Source: an uncultured Phycisphaerales bacterium (lineage in GTDB: Bacteria; Planctomycetota; Phycisphaerae; Sedimentisphaerales; Anaerohalosphaeraceae). Taken from it: a DNA stretch of 64,000 nucleotides. The notes below the pieces were generated by a model, which saw only the letters and a program-made list of their open reading frames with translations, was not told where the DNA came from and did no database searches. Positions 34,048 through 43,454 of this stretch are shown here, in pieces. Every line of letters starts with the position of its first letter. Position 1 is the stretch's first letter. The translations under genes and the position numbers were made by a program. The stretch lies in the NCBI GenBank assembly GCA_937868095.1, contig CALMLO010000057.1, forward strand, positions 1-64,000, written 5' to 3'.

Positions 34048-36279
34048 TCAGGTGCTGGGGAGGGTAATTGTGACGGTGGTTCCCTTTCCGGGGCGAGAGG
34101 TAATCATCATCGTCCCATCATTCATTTGAAGGAGCCGCTGGGCCCGTGCCAACCCCATGCCGCGGCGGCGGCCGGCAGGACGAGCCGAAAAGAAAGGTTT
34201 TGCAGCATTGGCCAGTGTCCGCTGATCCATGCCGCACCCCTGGTCTGAAATACTGAAGGCAGAGCCATTCTGGGGCTGGAGAGGGGTGCGAGCAATTCGG
34301 ATGGGACCATTTTCTCCCGGATATGACTGGAGCGCATTGAGCAAAATGTTCGTCAAGGCCTCTACAATTTGCTCGAAATCCACATAAACATCCGCCAGGG
34401 AGTCAAGCCCTTCCAGACGAACGGCCATCTGGGGAAGATTATGGATTTTGCAGGCCCGCTGAATGGCCTCCTGCACCAAATCCATTACGGAATGGATATG
34501 TTTTTGGGGCTGGGGCGGACGGGCATACGACATCAAATCCTTAAGAATCTGGGCCATTTCCTCTGTGCGCTGCTGAATCAGCCGGAGTTCTTCCTGCCGT
34601 TTGGGATCTGTTTCAGAAGAGGCCAGCAGCTGAGCATGGCCGGAGATAACAGAGAGCGGATTGTTCAATTCATGGGCAGCCCCGGCAGCCATTTCCGCAA
34701 CGCCGTGAAGGGTCTCAATCTGGGCCATCTGACGGTGAGCTGTTTGAAGATTGCCGAGCACTTCGGCAAGGCGTTCTGATAGTTCCAGATGCCGACGAGC
34801 CACTGCGGCCGTCTGCAGAACCGAGGCGGCCGACTGACAAAGAGGGCCTATCGTCTCTGCCAAAAACTCGAGCCGGTTTGCATCGGCCAGTTCAAAAACC
34901 ACCTTGCCGATCCGAATGCCGGGAACCGATAAAGGAACCGTATAGCAGACAGCAGGATTCAGCCGACCCGAATACTTATCAAAAAACCAATCCAGCGTCG
35001 AATCAATAAGACGAACGGAAAAATCTTCTTTTTCCTGCCGGGCAGCGACGGTTTGTCCAGCCGGCAACTGAAGCATCGCCGAATAATGTTTTCCCTGACG
35101 ATCCACGGAAAAGCAGGAAACCGACGAATCGCCGAGGTCGTTTTGCAGAAGGACCGAAACAGCTCCCTGCGCTGCCTGACGAATCACTTCCGCCAGATGA
35201 AAGGCCAGGGTATCCAAGGTATCATCCGGCTGGATTCTCGCCAGGAAGTCATCCAACAGTTCTACCTGACGGCTTTTAATCTGAAACTGACGGCTTGTCT
35301 GAGCCAAATTGAGATTGTTTTTTGCCAGTTGAGCGGCGGTCTGCTGGATGGCTCCATAGTAATGGCGGGCTGCCGGAGGCAAATGAAGTCCGAGCCGCTC
35401 GCTTTTGAGCCGAACCATTTCGGGCAGTTCGTTCAGCAGCTGCTCCAAATGCAGGGGATTGAGCCGAAGATTGGCACTGCTGAACAGGGAGTCCTCTATC
35501 GCTTCATAGGAACCGGATGAGCCGACCGACGCTTTTCGGGCCAGGCAGTCCGCCAAATGCACGATTCTCGCCATCTCTGCAAAAGGAATATGGGAGGCAA
35601 CTGCGTCGGTATCGCTGTGATGAAGCCAAACAGCCGTCTGGATGGGTTTGGGGAGGCGCCATTTTTCCGCCAGGCGTTTGCCGAGGGTGGTATGGTCAAG
35701 ACCAAGATTCTGCTGCTCAATCGAATTCAGCGAAGCACCTTCGCTTTCGGCCTGTTTGACCATTTGGAGAAAACTTTTGGGCATGACCTCCAGAAGGGCG
35801 AGTTTGCCGAGGTCGTGCAGCAGTCCGGCAGAAAATGCTATGTTTTTCAGGTCGGCGTCTAAGGCATCCTGGGCCAGCCGTTCGGCCGCACAAGCAACTG
35901 CGAGGGCATGAAGGGCCAACTGATGACGGACGGTGTACTCTTCCTGCTCGGCGGCGCTGGCGTCAAAGGCCTGAAAGACCCCTACCGACAGAAGCGCATC
36001 CCGCAGCTGCTCACCACTGAGAGCGGCGGCGGCCTGCTCGATGGAAAGAGCCGGCTCTCCATCTGCGACGATCCGCGAAGAAGAAACAGCAAGAATGCGT
36101 GCCGACAGGGCTGGATCATGCTTAAGCAGTTCAATCAATTCGGAGGTTTCCGTCGGCCATGAGGCAAGAAGCCGAAGGGCATTGCCCGCCACCTGAGGAA
36201 AGGTAGACAAGGTATCCAGCTGACGGACGATCATCTCGACCTGACGGGCTGTAGCAAGTTTGCCGGCGGAAGAATGCAT
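34048..36279 (-). CDS. HDOD domain-histidine kinase fusion
   Basis: A 743-residue cytoplasmic protein. Residues ~20-220 form an HDOD domain with an HD pair in SAGLLHDLGKLALLE (155-156) and LHHSD further on. A middle region (~330-500) resembles a GAF-type sensor. The C-terminal kinase has the H-box AAHELNNPLSVISGHAQL (His536), a DQGCGMDQRTL G1-like box and RRGMGLARAQRLLQ. No receiver is attached; the HTH-receiver gene lies 24 bp upstream on the same strand and is a natural partner. This combination of HDOD with a kinase is common in delta-proteobacteria and Planctomycetota. Confidence 0.88.
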   Translation of the reverse strand: MHSSAGKLATARQVEMIVRQLDTLSTFPQVAGNALRLLASWPTETSELIELLKHDPALSARILAVSSSRIVADGEPALSIEQAAAALSGEQLRDALLSVGVFQAFDASAAEQEEYTVRHQLALHALAVACAAERLAQDALDADLKNIAFSAGLLHDLGKLALLEVMPKSFLQMVKQAESEGASLNSIEQQNLGLDHTTLGKRLAEKWRLPKPIQTAVWLHHSDTDAVASHIPFAEMARIVHLADCLARKASVGSSGSYEAIEDSLFSSANLRLNPLHLEQLLNELPEMVRLKSERLGLHLPPAARHYYGAIQQTAAQLAKNNLNLAQTSRQFQIKSRQVELLDDFLARIQPDDTLDTLAFHLAEVIRQAAQGAVSVLLQNDLGDSSVSCFSVDRQGKHYSAMLQLPAGQTVAARQEKEDFSVRLIDSTLDWFFDKYSGRLNPAVCYTVPLSVPGIRIGKVVFELADANRLEFLAETIGPLCQSAASVLQTAAVARRHLELSERLAEVLGNLQTAHRQMAQIETLHGVAEMAAGAAHELNNPLSVISGHAQLLASSETDPKRQEELRLIQQRTEEMAQILKDLMSYARPPQPQKHIHSVMDLVQEAIQRACKIHNLPQMAVRLEGLDSLADVYVDFEQIVEALTNILLNALQSYPGENGPIRIARTPLQPQNGSAFSISDQGCGMDQRTLANAAKPFFSARPAGRRRGMGLARAQRLLQMNDGTMMITSRPGKGTTVTITLPST

Positions 36280-36303
36280 CTGTGGACATTTCCCCAGCTT
36301 GCT

Positions 36304-36879
36304 TTAAGCCCGAGCCAGTTGGGCGATTTTTTCGGTAATTTCTGAGATATTGAAAGGTTTGGGGATAAACTCGGAGGCCCCGGCAGAGAGCAAGTCGTCA
36401 ATTTCTTCACGATTGACGACGCCGCTGACAATAATGATGTGAATATGGGAGAAGTTTGGATTGCTCTTGATGGTTCGGCACACAATATTCCCATTCACAT
36501 CCGGAAGCATATAATCGAGGAGAATTACATCCGGCAGGAACTGCTGGGTTTGGATGCCGGCATCATAGCCGCTGGACGCCGTCCGGATTTCGAATCGGCC
36601 GTCCCGACTGAGAACATCCACCATCAGTTCGACGATTTCATCATCATCATCGACAATCAATACCTTTATCTTTCCATCGCCCAGCAGATTATCCAGGGGG
36701 ATATTGTTGTCTTTCATGAATTTAATAAGCGATTCACGCGGAATCCGCCTGAACCGAGAGCCGGGTACTCGAAATCCCTCCAGACGCCCAGAATCAAAGC
36801 AGCGGATAATTGTCTGCTGGCTGACTTTGCAAATATCTGCTGCTTCACCCGTTGTAAACAGTTCCTTCATCTTCTCCAT
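36304..36879 (-). CDS. Excisionase-type HTH fused to a response-regulator receiver
   Basis: Of its 191 residues, 1-60 form a MerR/excisionase-like DNA-binding domain (FTTGEAADICKVSQQTIIRC, then FRVPGSRFRRIPRESL). Residues ~72-190 form a receiver: acidic pocket VLIVDDDDE, phospho-Asp in VILLDYMLPDVNG, and Lys in ASEFIPKPFNI. The order, DNA-binding domain first, is opposite to ordinary response regulators. It sits between two kinase genes; the HDOD kinase 24 bp downstream is the likely partner. Confidence 0.9.
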   Translation of the reverse strand: MEKMKELFTTGEAADICKVSQQTIIRCFDSGRLEGFRVPGSRFRRIPRESLIKFMKDNNIPLDNLLGDGKIKVLIVDDDDEIVELMVDVLSRDGRFEIRTASSGYDAGIQTQQFLPDVILLDYMLPDVNGNIVCRTIKSNPNFSHIHIIIVSGVVNREEIDDLLSAGASEFIPKPFNISEITEKIAQLARA

Positions 36880-37080
36880 ATTCGTTCCCTTATCAAAAAA
36901 ACCTTCCTTGGATTCACCAACTTCGGCAGATTGCCTAAATTATCCTTCGGTATTCTTATCTGTCAAGGATTAAAAAATAAATAAAAACCTATCAAATAAT
37001 ATTGAAATGGGGCTTTTTTCTGGACAAAGAGTGGGAACAAGGCAATCAGGATATTTTATGGCTTGTTTTTGGGTTATTCA

Positions 37081-37108
37081 AATGCTCTTCTATCATGTAA
37101 AGAGCATT
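37081..37108 (-). terminator. Hairpin downstream of the hybrid kinase
   Basis: AATGCTCTT (37081-37089) and AAGAGCATT (37100-37108) form a perfect 9 bp stem 43 bp past the kinase stop. The following T-run on the minus strand is weak (TTTGAAT), so termination may be inefficient. Confidence 0.4.
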
Positions 37109-37150
37109 GTTTCATCGGAAGGAAGCCCCCTGCTAAGAACAATCCGCTTC

Positions 37151-39955
37151 TTACTTTGCGTGTTTGGAGTTATCGGTTCCGGTATCTTCGGATTCTTCTG
37201 TGCGGCCGGAATCTGCGGCTTCCTGAGCGAGGGTATCGGCTTGTTTACGAAGATGGTCGGCCTGTTCTTTCAGGGAGCGGATTCGTCTGGAAAGATATTT
37301 TTCGAGAATCTGAGCCAGTTCTTCGGCTTTGACAGGTTTGGAAAGATAATCGTCACATCCGGCAGCCAGGCACTTCTCCCTGTCGCCCTGAAGTGCATTG
37401 GCAGTTAACGCGATAATGGGAGTCTTGATTTGCTGTTTTCTTAAGATACCGGTGGCTTGATAGCCATTCATAACCGGCATTTCCATATCCATAAAAATCA
37501 AGTCATATTCTTTTCTCATTACCATCCGGACGGTTTCTTTGCCGTTGGCGGTCAAGGTCACTTCCAAACCATATCGTTCAAGCAGTTTTTTCATAAAAGT
37601 CTGGCTGGCCCGGCTGTCTTCGGCCACAAGAACCCGAGTAATCATTTCCTCCTCGCCGCCTTCGGGGTGGCAGAACAAGACCCGATCGCTGCGGATTCCC
37701 GCGGAGTACTCCGGCATGCGGGTATCACTACCGAAATCGAGTTCCTTTTGGAATGGGGCATTGGTCAAACTTACCGGCAGGACGACGGTAAAAATAGAGC
37801 CCTGGCCCGGCCGGCTCTGCAGGAAGAGTTCGCCGCCCATCAGATGAATAAGTCTGCGGGTGATGGCCAAGCCGAGCCCTGTGCCGCCGAATTTGCGGGT
37901 GGTAGAGACATCGGCTTGAGTAAAAGACTCGAAAATGACCCTTTGTTTGTCTTTGGGGATTCCGATGCCTGTATCTTCGATATCGATGCACAGCCGCCCC
38001 TGCTCCCCCGGCCGTTCCTCCCATCCTAAGGTAACGTGAACATAACCGGATTCGGTAAACTTGATGGCATTGCCGAGCAGATTAATCATGCACTGATTGA
38101 GCCGGGTGGGGTCGGTCTCGATAACTTCAGGGAGTTTGTCGCCTTTGAAAAATTCAAAATCCAGACCCTTTTGATTAGCAATCGGCCTCATCATCTGCTC
38201 GATGTGGCGGAAGAAGGGTTCGAGGGCAAACTGCGTCTTCTCGATGGTGAGTTTGCCGGCTTCGATTTTCGTAAAATCGAGGATATCATTAATAATCTGC
38301 AGGAGGTTTCGTCCGCTGCCGGCAATCACATTGACATAATCAGCCTGCTCCTCATCCAGCGAGGTGGCGGCCAGCAGTTCGCAGAATCCGAGGACGGCAT
38401 TCATCGGTGTGCGGATTTCGTGACTCATATTGGCCAGAAACTGGCTTTTGGTTCTGTTGGCACTTTCGGCCATTTCCTTGGCCCGCACGAGTTCGGTCAC
38501 ATCAATCAGATTGGTGAGGACGCCGGCATAGGTGCCGTCATCATAGTAAATCGGCTGAATCCGCATCTCCACAATGCGGCCAAAGAGTTCCCGCTGGATT
38601 ACCACGGGCCGGCTGTTCGGATCTTCACGGAAGGTACGAATCAGCTGTTTGATCCGGCTTTGGACCTGAAGCGGATGGACATCGGCGAGTTTCTTGCCGA
38701 GCAGTTCCTCTGAGGTCTTGCCGACCATTTTCAGGAAATAGGGGTTTAGTTCAACAATGGTATCCTCGCTATCCGCAAACACTACGCCCTCCTGCATTCC
38801 GGCAATCATGGAAGACAATTTGGCGCTTTGCCGGCGGATTTGTTCCTGGGCCCGTTCCATCTCGGTAATATCCACGAAGGCCTCCACGAGCATCTCCTGA
38901 TCTTCCAGCAGGATGGGAAATGCGTTTTTGAGGATGGTAATCGGTCTGCCTTCGGGGCCGCGGATAGATAGCCGCTCTCCTTCGAAGGTATGCCCTTCGT
39001 GTAAAACAGGACAAGCCGGACGGTCGACACCGCAAAGAATGCCGCAGCAAGCTTTTCCGACAACCTCTTCAGAGCGTTTTCCCAAAATCTGCAAAGCCAC
39101 CTGGTTGGCCCGATGAATCTTGCGTGTCTTATCCACGAGAACCAAGCCGAAGGGGGCCCGTTCGAGGAGCTTTTCAACGGTATGGAGCATGGTTTTGAGG
39201 GTTTCTTCGTCCTGCCTGCGCTGGGTAATGTCGTAAAGAGTTTGAATAGCCCCAGTCAGATTTCCCTGACGATCTCTGAGGGGTGCGGCTGTAAAAGCCA
39301 GCCATTTGCCGCTTTTTCCTAACTGCGGGAAAAACCGCTGGGCTTCCAAGGCATCTTTGAGCAAATCACTGCGCTGCAAGGAGGCCCCATAGACGGCCTC
39401 TATTTCGTCAGCGGGCGCCTGGTTGAGAATCCAATCGGCGAGGGTTAAGCCGCGGTCATCGCCGAGAAACCGGCTGTATTTTTGCGTGCCAAGAACGCTG
39501 TCGGCCTTGATGCCGGTCAGTTTCTCGCAGGCCCGATTCCAGTGTGTAACCAGATGTTCCTGATTGAGCACAAAGGCAGGAACCGACAGGCCGTCGATAA
39601 TCCGCGTCAGCATATCTTGTTCATCCGGCAAAAACAGATGGTGGTTTCGCCGGCGAAAGGAAATGATGCTGAGAGCGCCCAAGCCGAAGAAAACAAGCCC
39701 CACAGTCGTGAACAGCAGAAACAGCGTCCCGACGGACAAACCCGCGGAGCTGATGATGCTTTGGATGTTCTGCACTATCTTGGTGAAAAACCGACTGCCG
39801 GTTAAAGGATTTTGAGCAGATGGGGCTGCCAGCCAAACCACCGCCGAGCCGGCTGCCATGGCGGCCAGTCCCAGAAACCAAAAGAAGACTGCCGCCGCAC
39901 CAAGATGCCTGCGACGGGTAATTTTGGACCTTGATTTCAACCCTTTTGCCGCCAT
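37151..39955 (-). CDS. Membrane-bound PAS hybrid histidine kinase
   Basis: I start at the ATG at 39955 (MAAKGLKSRSKITRRRHLGA), 934 residues; an upstream GTG frame starts inside a terminator hairpin. Two N-terminal membrane helices (AAAVFFWFLGLAAMAAGSAV and GTLFLLFTTVGLVFFGLGAL) flank a short periplasmic segment. Three PAS domains follow (IIDGLSVPAFVLN, LLERAPFGLVLVD, MIAGMQEGVVFAD); the second has a Cys-rich CCGILCGVDRPAC loop that may bind a cofactor or sense redox. Then come HisKA (FLANMSHEIRTPMNAVLGF), HATPase (DTGIGIPKDKQRVIFESF) and a receiver (IFMDMEMPVMNG). The C-terminal tail is a Lys/Glu-rich coiled coil. Probably a phosphorelay sensor. Confidence 0.9.
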   Translation of the reverse strand: MAAKGLKSRSKITRRRHLGAAAVFFWFLGLAAMAAGSAVVWLAAPSAQNPLTGSRFFTKIVQNIQSIISSAGLSVGTLFLLFTTVGLVFFGLGALSIISFRRRNHHLFLPDEQDMLTRIIDGLSVPAFVLNQEHLVTHWNRACEKLTGIKADSVLGTQKYSRFLGDDRGLTLADWILNQAPADEIEAVYGASLQRSDLLKDALEAQRFFPQLGKSGKWLAFTAAPLRDRQGNLTGAIQTLYDITQRRQDEETLKTMLHTVEKLLERAPFGLVLVDKTRKIHRANQVALQILGKRSEEVVGKACCGILCGVDRPACPVLHEGHTFEGERLSIRGPEGRPITILKNAFPILLEDQEMLVEAFVDITEMERAQEQIRRQSAKLSSMIAGMQEGVVFADSEDTIVELNPYFLKMVGKTSEELLGKKLADVHPLQVQSRIKQLIRTFREDPNSRPVVIQRELFGRIVEMRIQPIYYDDGTYAGVLTNLIDVTELVRAKEMAESANRTKSQFLANMSHEIRTPMNAVLGFCELLAATSLDEEQADYVNVIAGSGRNLLQIINDILDFTKIEAGKLTIEKTQFALEPFFRHIEQMMRPIANQKGLDFEFFKGDKLPEVIETDPTRLNQCMINLLGNAIKFTESGYVHVTLGWEERPGEQGRLCIDIEDTGIGIPKDKQRVIFESFTQADVSTTRKFGGTGLGLAITRRLIHLMGGELFLQSRPGQGSIFTVVLPVSLTNAPFQKELDFGSDTRMPEYSAGIRSDRVLFCHPEGGEEEMITRVLVAEDSRASQTFMKKLLERYGLEVTLTANGKETVRMVMRKEYDLIFMDMEMPVMNGYQATGILRKQQIKTPIIALTANALQGDREKCLAAGCDDYLSKPVKAEELAQILEKYLSRRIRSLKEQADHLRKQADTLAQEAADSGRTEESEDTGTDNSKHAK

Positions 39956-40025
39956 TTGCGTTTTCTTTTCGTCTGAAAAGGCGGATAAATTCAGGGAAAA
40001 AACAAAAGGGTCAAAAACAGCCGAT

Positions 40026-40056
40026 AAAAAACGCCCCTTCACTCCGAAGGGGCGTT
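40026..40056 (-). terminator. Rho-independent terminator after the corrinoid protein gene
   Basis: On the minus strand AACGCCCCTTC pairs with GAAGGGGCGTT (plus-strand 40030-40040 and 40046-40056), followed by a T-run. It is 67 bp past the corrinoid gene stop and upstream of the hybrid kinase, so the two units are separate. Confidence 0.9.
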
Positions 40057-40122
40057 GTGTGTTTCAATCGTTTCTTCAGAAACCCGTTTTATCGGGCTTG
40101 CCGAGAAGAACAGGGGGAGATT

Positions 40123-40749
40123 TCAGTTCAGCAGACTTTTCGCTAAATCCACTGCGGAGGCCGCATCGGGCGCGTAGCCGTCTGCCCCGATTTTGTTGGC
40201 GTAATTTTGGGTAACGGGTGCCCCGCCGATCATCACTTTGCAAGGAAGCCCGGCTTGGCGTATGGCCTGAATGGTCTTGTCCATGGCCGGCATTGTAGTA
40301 GTCAGCAGAGCGCTGAGGCCGACAATCTGAGCATTGGCCGCTCGGGCTTTTTCGACAAATGTTTGCGGGGATACATCCACGCCCGCATCTTCCACCTTAA
40401 AGCCGGCGCCTTTGAGCATCATCACGACCAGATTCTTGCCGATATCGTGGAGGTCGCCCTGCACGGTGCCGATGACGGCCCTGCCGATGGGATCGACGCC
40501 GGCGGCAGCCAACCTGGGCTCAAGAATCTCCATGGCCATCTTCATCGCCCGAGCTGAAATCAAGACCTCGGGGATATAAACCTCGTTGGCCTTAAAACGA
40601 ACACCGACAACTTCCATTCCGGCAATCAATCCCTTATCGAGAATGGTTTTCGGGTCAAGCCCCTCTTCGAGGGCCTGCTGAGTGAGGCGAACGGCCTCGG
40701 TTTGATTGCCTTTGATTACAGCGTCTGCCAATGCCTTTAAATCTGTCAT
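40123..40749 (-). CDS. Methyltransferase cognate corrinoid protein
   Basis: From the ATG at 40749 (GGGAGA upstream) the protein has 208 residues. Residues 1-85 are the helical cap (KGLIAGMEVVGVRFKANEVY, IPEVLISARAMKMAMEIL) and the rest is the B12-binding domain: DLHDIGKN (99-106) with His101 as the lower cobalt ligand, then the GLSALLTTTMPAM and VMIGGAPVT segments. It carries methyl groups on cobalt between methyltransferases, as MtaC, MtbC and acetogen O-demethylase proteins do. It follows the UroD-family methyltransferase by about 100 bp on the same strand. Confidence 0.93.
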   Translation of the reverse strand: MTDLKALADAVIKGNQTEAVRLTQQALEEGLDPKTILDKGLIAGMEVVGVRFKANEVYIPEVLISARAMKMAMEILEPRLAAAGVDPIGRAVIGTVQGDLHDIGKNLVVMMLKGAGFKVEDAGVDVSPQTFVEKARAANAQIVGLSALLTTTMPAMDKTIQAIRQAGLPCKVMIGGAPVTQNYANKIGADGYAPDAASAVDLAKSLLN

Positions 40750-40850
40750 ATCTTTCTCCCGTTTAAGCATTCACTTAACCGCAAAAAAGCGAGTATATCC
40801 ACTTCAGGGCCGTTTTTCAACCGTTCCTTTACGGTTTTGCGGACGTCCGT

Positions 40851-41912
40851 TCAGGTAAACCGCCGGACGGTTTCCATAAAAGCGAGCAGATTTTCCAAGG
40901 GCACGCCCGGAGGCAGGTCGCAGCCGGTGCTCATGATAAAATTGGGGAAGGGGCGCATCTGTTCGAGGAGGCAGCGGCAGGCCTTTCGGACATCGTCGGC
41001 TGTGCCGTCCTTCATCACCGTGGTAGGGTTGATGTTGCCCATCACAATCACATCCGGTCCGGCTTTCTGTGCAGCCAGGGGCAAGTCAACGCCCGTCTGA
41101 GGCGAATCCAGACTCAGGGCGGAGACGCCGGAACGGGCCATGGCTTCAATCAGATGCATCGAATTGCCGCAGATATGATAAATCGTATCGACGCCGGCAC
41201 GATGGACATCATCGAGGATTTGCCGTACATAGGCGGCGCTGAACCGCTCAAACTGGGCCGGACCGAGAATCACAGCCGTCGGCTCGAGGATGCAAAGCAG
41301 GTCTGCGCCAGCGTAAATCAGGGCACGAGCGTAGGTCTGAATGACTTCTGTTGAAAAACGACACAGGAAATCCACCTTTTCGGGCTGGAGAATGGAATCA
41401 ACGGCCACCTGTTCGGCACCTGCCAGCAGCCCTGAAAGTGTGACCGGCCCGACGACATAGGCGCCTATGAGGACCTCCTCCGGCAGACCCGTTCGCATCA
41501 TCTCCACCGTCTTAATATAAGATTGAATACGGGAATCCTGCAGAATATTGATTTGCCGATAGGCAAGCAAATCTTCAGGGCTGCGAATTGGATGGTATTC
41601 AACGGTGCTGGATTCATGGAGAGGGAAACGAACCGGCAGACCGAGGGCGTTGGCCTCGACCGAAAGGTCCATCATCATAAAAGCGGCATCGGGCTGGATT
41701 CGTTCCACCAGGGAAGCGATACATTTGTAATGCATCCCATAATTCTGCTGGGCCACCTTGATCGAAACCCCCAGCCAATCACAGGCCGGAAAGCCAACCA
41801 GCGGGGCCGCCAGCCGACGTCCCTCCGCCCAGGCCTGCTTGAGCCGGTCTGCAAGGGAACGACGCTTCAATAAAAGTTTTTTTGACCCCTTTAAAACGGC
41901 TGTGGCGGACAT
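40851..41912 (-). CDS. UroD/MtaA-family cobamide methyltransferase
   Basis: A 353-residue TIM-barrel protein of the uroporphyrinogen decarboxylase family. It lacks the Arg/Asp-rich start of true HemE and has the zinc pattern His246-x-Cys248 (YHICGNSM) and Cys331 (STGCDLPPG), the ligands of MtaA/MtbA/CmuA-type methyltransferases. It therefore moves a methyl group to or from the corrinoid protein encoded next to it. The family includes both methyl donors (MT1, for methoxylated substrates in some acetogens) and acceptors (MT2); sequence alone does not decide. The PocR-AraC gene is divergent from it. Confidence 0.88.
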   Translation of the reverse strand: MSATAVLKGSKKLLLKRRSLADRLKQAWAEGRRLAAPLVGFPACDWLGVSIKVAQQNYGMHYKCIASLVERIQPDAAFMMMDLSVEANALGLPVRFPLHESSTVEYHPIRSPEDLLAYRQINILQDSRIQSYIKTVEMMRTGLPEEVLIGAYVVGPVTLSGLLAGAEQVAVDSILQPEKVDFLCRFSTEVIQTYARALIYAGADLLCILEPTAVILGPAQFERFSAAYVRQILDDVHRAGVDTIYHICGNSMHLIEAMARSGVSALSLDSPQTGVDLPLAAQKAGPDVIVMGNINPTTVMKDGTADDVRKACRCLLEQMRPFPNFIMSTGCDLPPGVPLENLLAFMETVRRFT

Positions 41913-42112
41913 CGCTGTTTTTCTCCAAAAAAGTTTTTGTTAAAATCAATGCTCTTCTTTGTTTGGGATTATTGAAACGTTCTCCGGTCGATTTTTCTTC
42001 AATTATTTTCGCTATTTATTGTACTATCTTGCTATATTAGAGGCCGAATCTGAAGGGGCGGTTTGCTTATCTGATTTATTAACAATGTCTTTCAATAGGT
42101 ACAATTTTTTTA

Positions 42113-42138
42113 TATAATATTATGTTGTCGAGCGACAA
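42113..42138 (+). promoter_or_regulatory. Promoter -10 and palindromic operator before the PocR-AraC gene
   Basis: TATAAT at 42113-42118, with weak TTTCAA at 42090-42095, is followed by a perfect palindrome TTGTCGAGCGACAA (42125-42138) ending 5 bp before the ATG at 42144. The palindrome covers the place of a ribosome-binding site; autoregulation or translational masking is possible. Confidence 0.45.
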
Positions 42139-42143
42139 TAAAG

Positions 42144-43445
42144 ATGGACAATATCGACAAAACAACGAAACTGCTGAGCCGGCGAACTTTCCGTGAAATC
42201 GAGGAGAGATTTCGGAAGCATTTTGACCTTGCCATCGAAACCATCACTCCTGAGGGGCGTCGGGTCGGGGGGTTGTGTTCCGAGCATTGCGAGCCCGCCT
42301 TCTGTGCGTTTCTTCGAAAAAAGACGGGGGCACGAAAACGATGTCTTCAGGAAAGAATCCGAAGTCTTCACATGGCCTTTCAAACCGGCCAGCCCTATAC
42401 CGCCTTTTGCCATGCCGGCATCTTGTTCAGCTGCATTCCTCTTATGCATCAGGACCAGCCGCTGGGAGGGATGCTGGTGGGTAAGGGGCTTTCCGAACCT
42501 TTCAGCGCAGAAATCGCTGAAGACCTGCAGAAACGGCTGGCGGGGCTTGCTTTTCGGCCCAAGCGGCTTTTTCAGGAGGCCAGCCGACTTCCGATTTACA
42601 GCGGACGCTTCCTCCATAACGCCGTCGAATTTCTATTTATCCTTGTCTATGAAACAGCCCGACTGGACGCACGCGTCATCGAATGGAGGCGTCTGCAAGC
42701 GGCGCAGCAGTCACAAATCAGCGAAATCATCCAGCAGCGGAAAATCGCCGGACTGGAGGAACGATATCCTTTTCAAAGTGAACGTCAGCTGATTGCCAAG
42801 GTGAAAATGGGAGACAAAACGGGGGCTCGCGAAATCCTTAATTCCATTCTGGGCAGCATTCTTTTTCGCAACCCCGGCCAGTTGAATATCCTGAAGGTGC
42901 GTCTGGCAGAGCTGCTGGGGATTCTCAGTCGAGCCGCCGCCGAAGCAGGGGCAGACCCTGATTTTCTTCTGGAGAAAAACGCCGCTCACATAAACAAGGT
43001 TATTTCTCTGCAAAGTCAGGAGGACATCTGCCTGTGGATCAGCGTAGCCCTGAATGATTTGATTGACTGCGTGTATGCGATGCAGAAGCCGGGCCGGCTG
43101 GAGCGGCTTGGGCCGGCGCTGGAGTATATGCAAAATCATTTTCAGGAGAAAATCACGCTGGCTCAAATTGCCAAAGCCGCCCATCTGAGCGTTTCACGGC
43201 TGTGCCACCTCTTTCGGGAACAAATGCAGATGACGGTGGTTGAATATCTGACGGATATTCGCCTGAACCGAGCCAAACAGCTGCTTTTGTCCACAGACCG
43301 AACGTGTCTTCAAATCTGCTATGAAGCGGGCTTTCAGAATCTGAGTTTTTTCAACCGAACGTTCAAAAAACAAACCGGTCTGACACCCCGTCACTTCCGC
43401 CGGCAAAACCGCCGCAGCGACCTGGCGATTCAGCTGTCGTGCTGA
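42144..43445 (+). CDS. PocR-type sensor fused to AraC-family regulator
   Basis: A 433-residue transcription factor. Residues ~10-180 are a PocR domain: the Cys pattern GLCSEHCEPAFCAFLRKKTG, then FCHAGILFSCIPLMHQDQPL and GGMLVGKG are typical. A helical linker follows, and residues ~335-425 are the AraC DNA-binding domain (KITLAQIAKAAHLSVSRLCH and AGFQNLSFFNRTFKKQTGLT). PocR-AraC proteins control propanediol, cobalamin and methyltransferase genes by binding small ligands. Its divergent position makes the methyltransferase-corrinoid operon the obvious target; fucose genes follow on the other side. Confidence 0.9.
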   Translation: MDNIDKTTKLLSRRTFREIEERFRKHFDLAIETITPEGRRVGGLCSEHCEPAFCAFLRKKTGARKRCLQERIRSLHMAFQTGQPYTAFCHAGILFSCIPLMHQDQPLGGMLVGKGLSEPFSAEIAEDLQKRLAGLAFRPKRLFQEASRLPIYSGRFLHNAVEFLFILVYETARLDARVIEWRRLQAAQQSQISEIIQQRKIAGLEERYPFQSERQLIAKVKMGDKTGAREILNSILGSILFRNPGQLNILKVRLAELLGILSRAAAEAGADPDFLLEKNAAHINKVISLQSQEDICLWISVALNDLIDCVYAMQKPGRLERLGPALEYMQNHFQEKITLAQIAKAAHLSVSRLCHLFREQMQMTVVEYLTDIRLNRAKQLLLSTDRTCLQICYEAGFQNLSFFNRTFKKQTGLTPRHFRRQNRRSDLAIQLSC

Positions 43446-43454
43446 GCAGTCGGC

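Noticed and set aside
37007..37408. 133-codon plus-strand frame
   Set aside because: Half is antisense to the hybrid kinase receiver and the rest crosses the intergenic hairpin; the hydrophobic translation has no support.
39956..40042. Upstream extension of the hybrid kinase to a GTG at 40042
   Set aside because: That codon lies within the terminator hairpin of the preceding corrinoid gene, so it is not a plausible start.
40750..40850. Cobalamin riboswitch before the corrinoid protein gene
   Set aside because: I looked for the conserved B12-box-type core and the expected stem-loops in this ~100 bp gap and in 41913-42143 and saw none; the gap is also too short.
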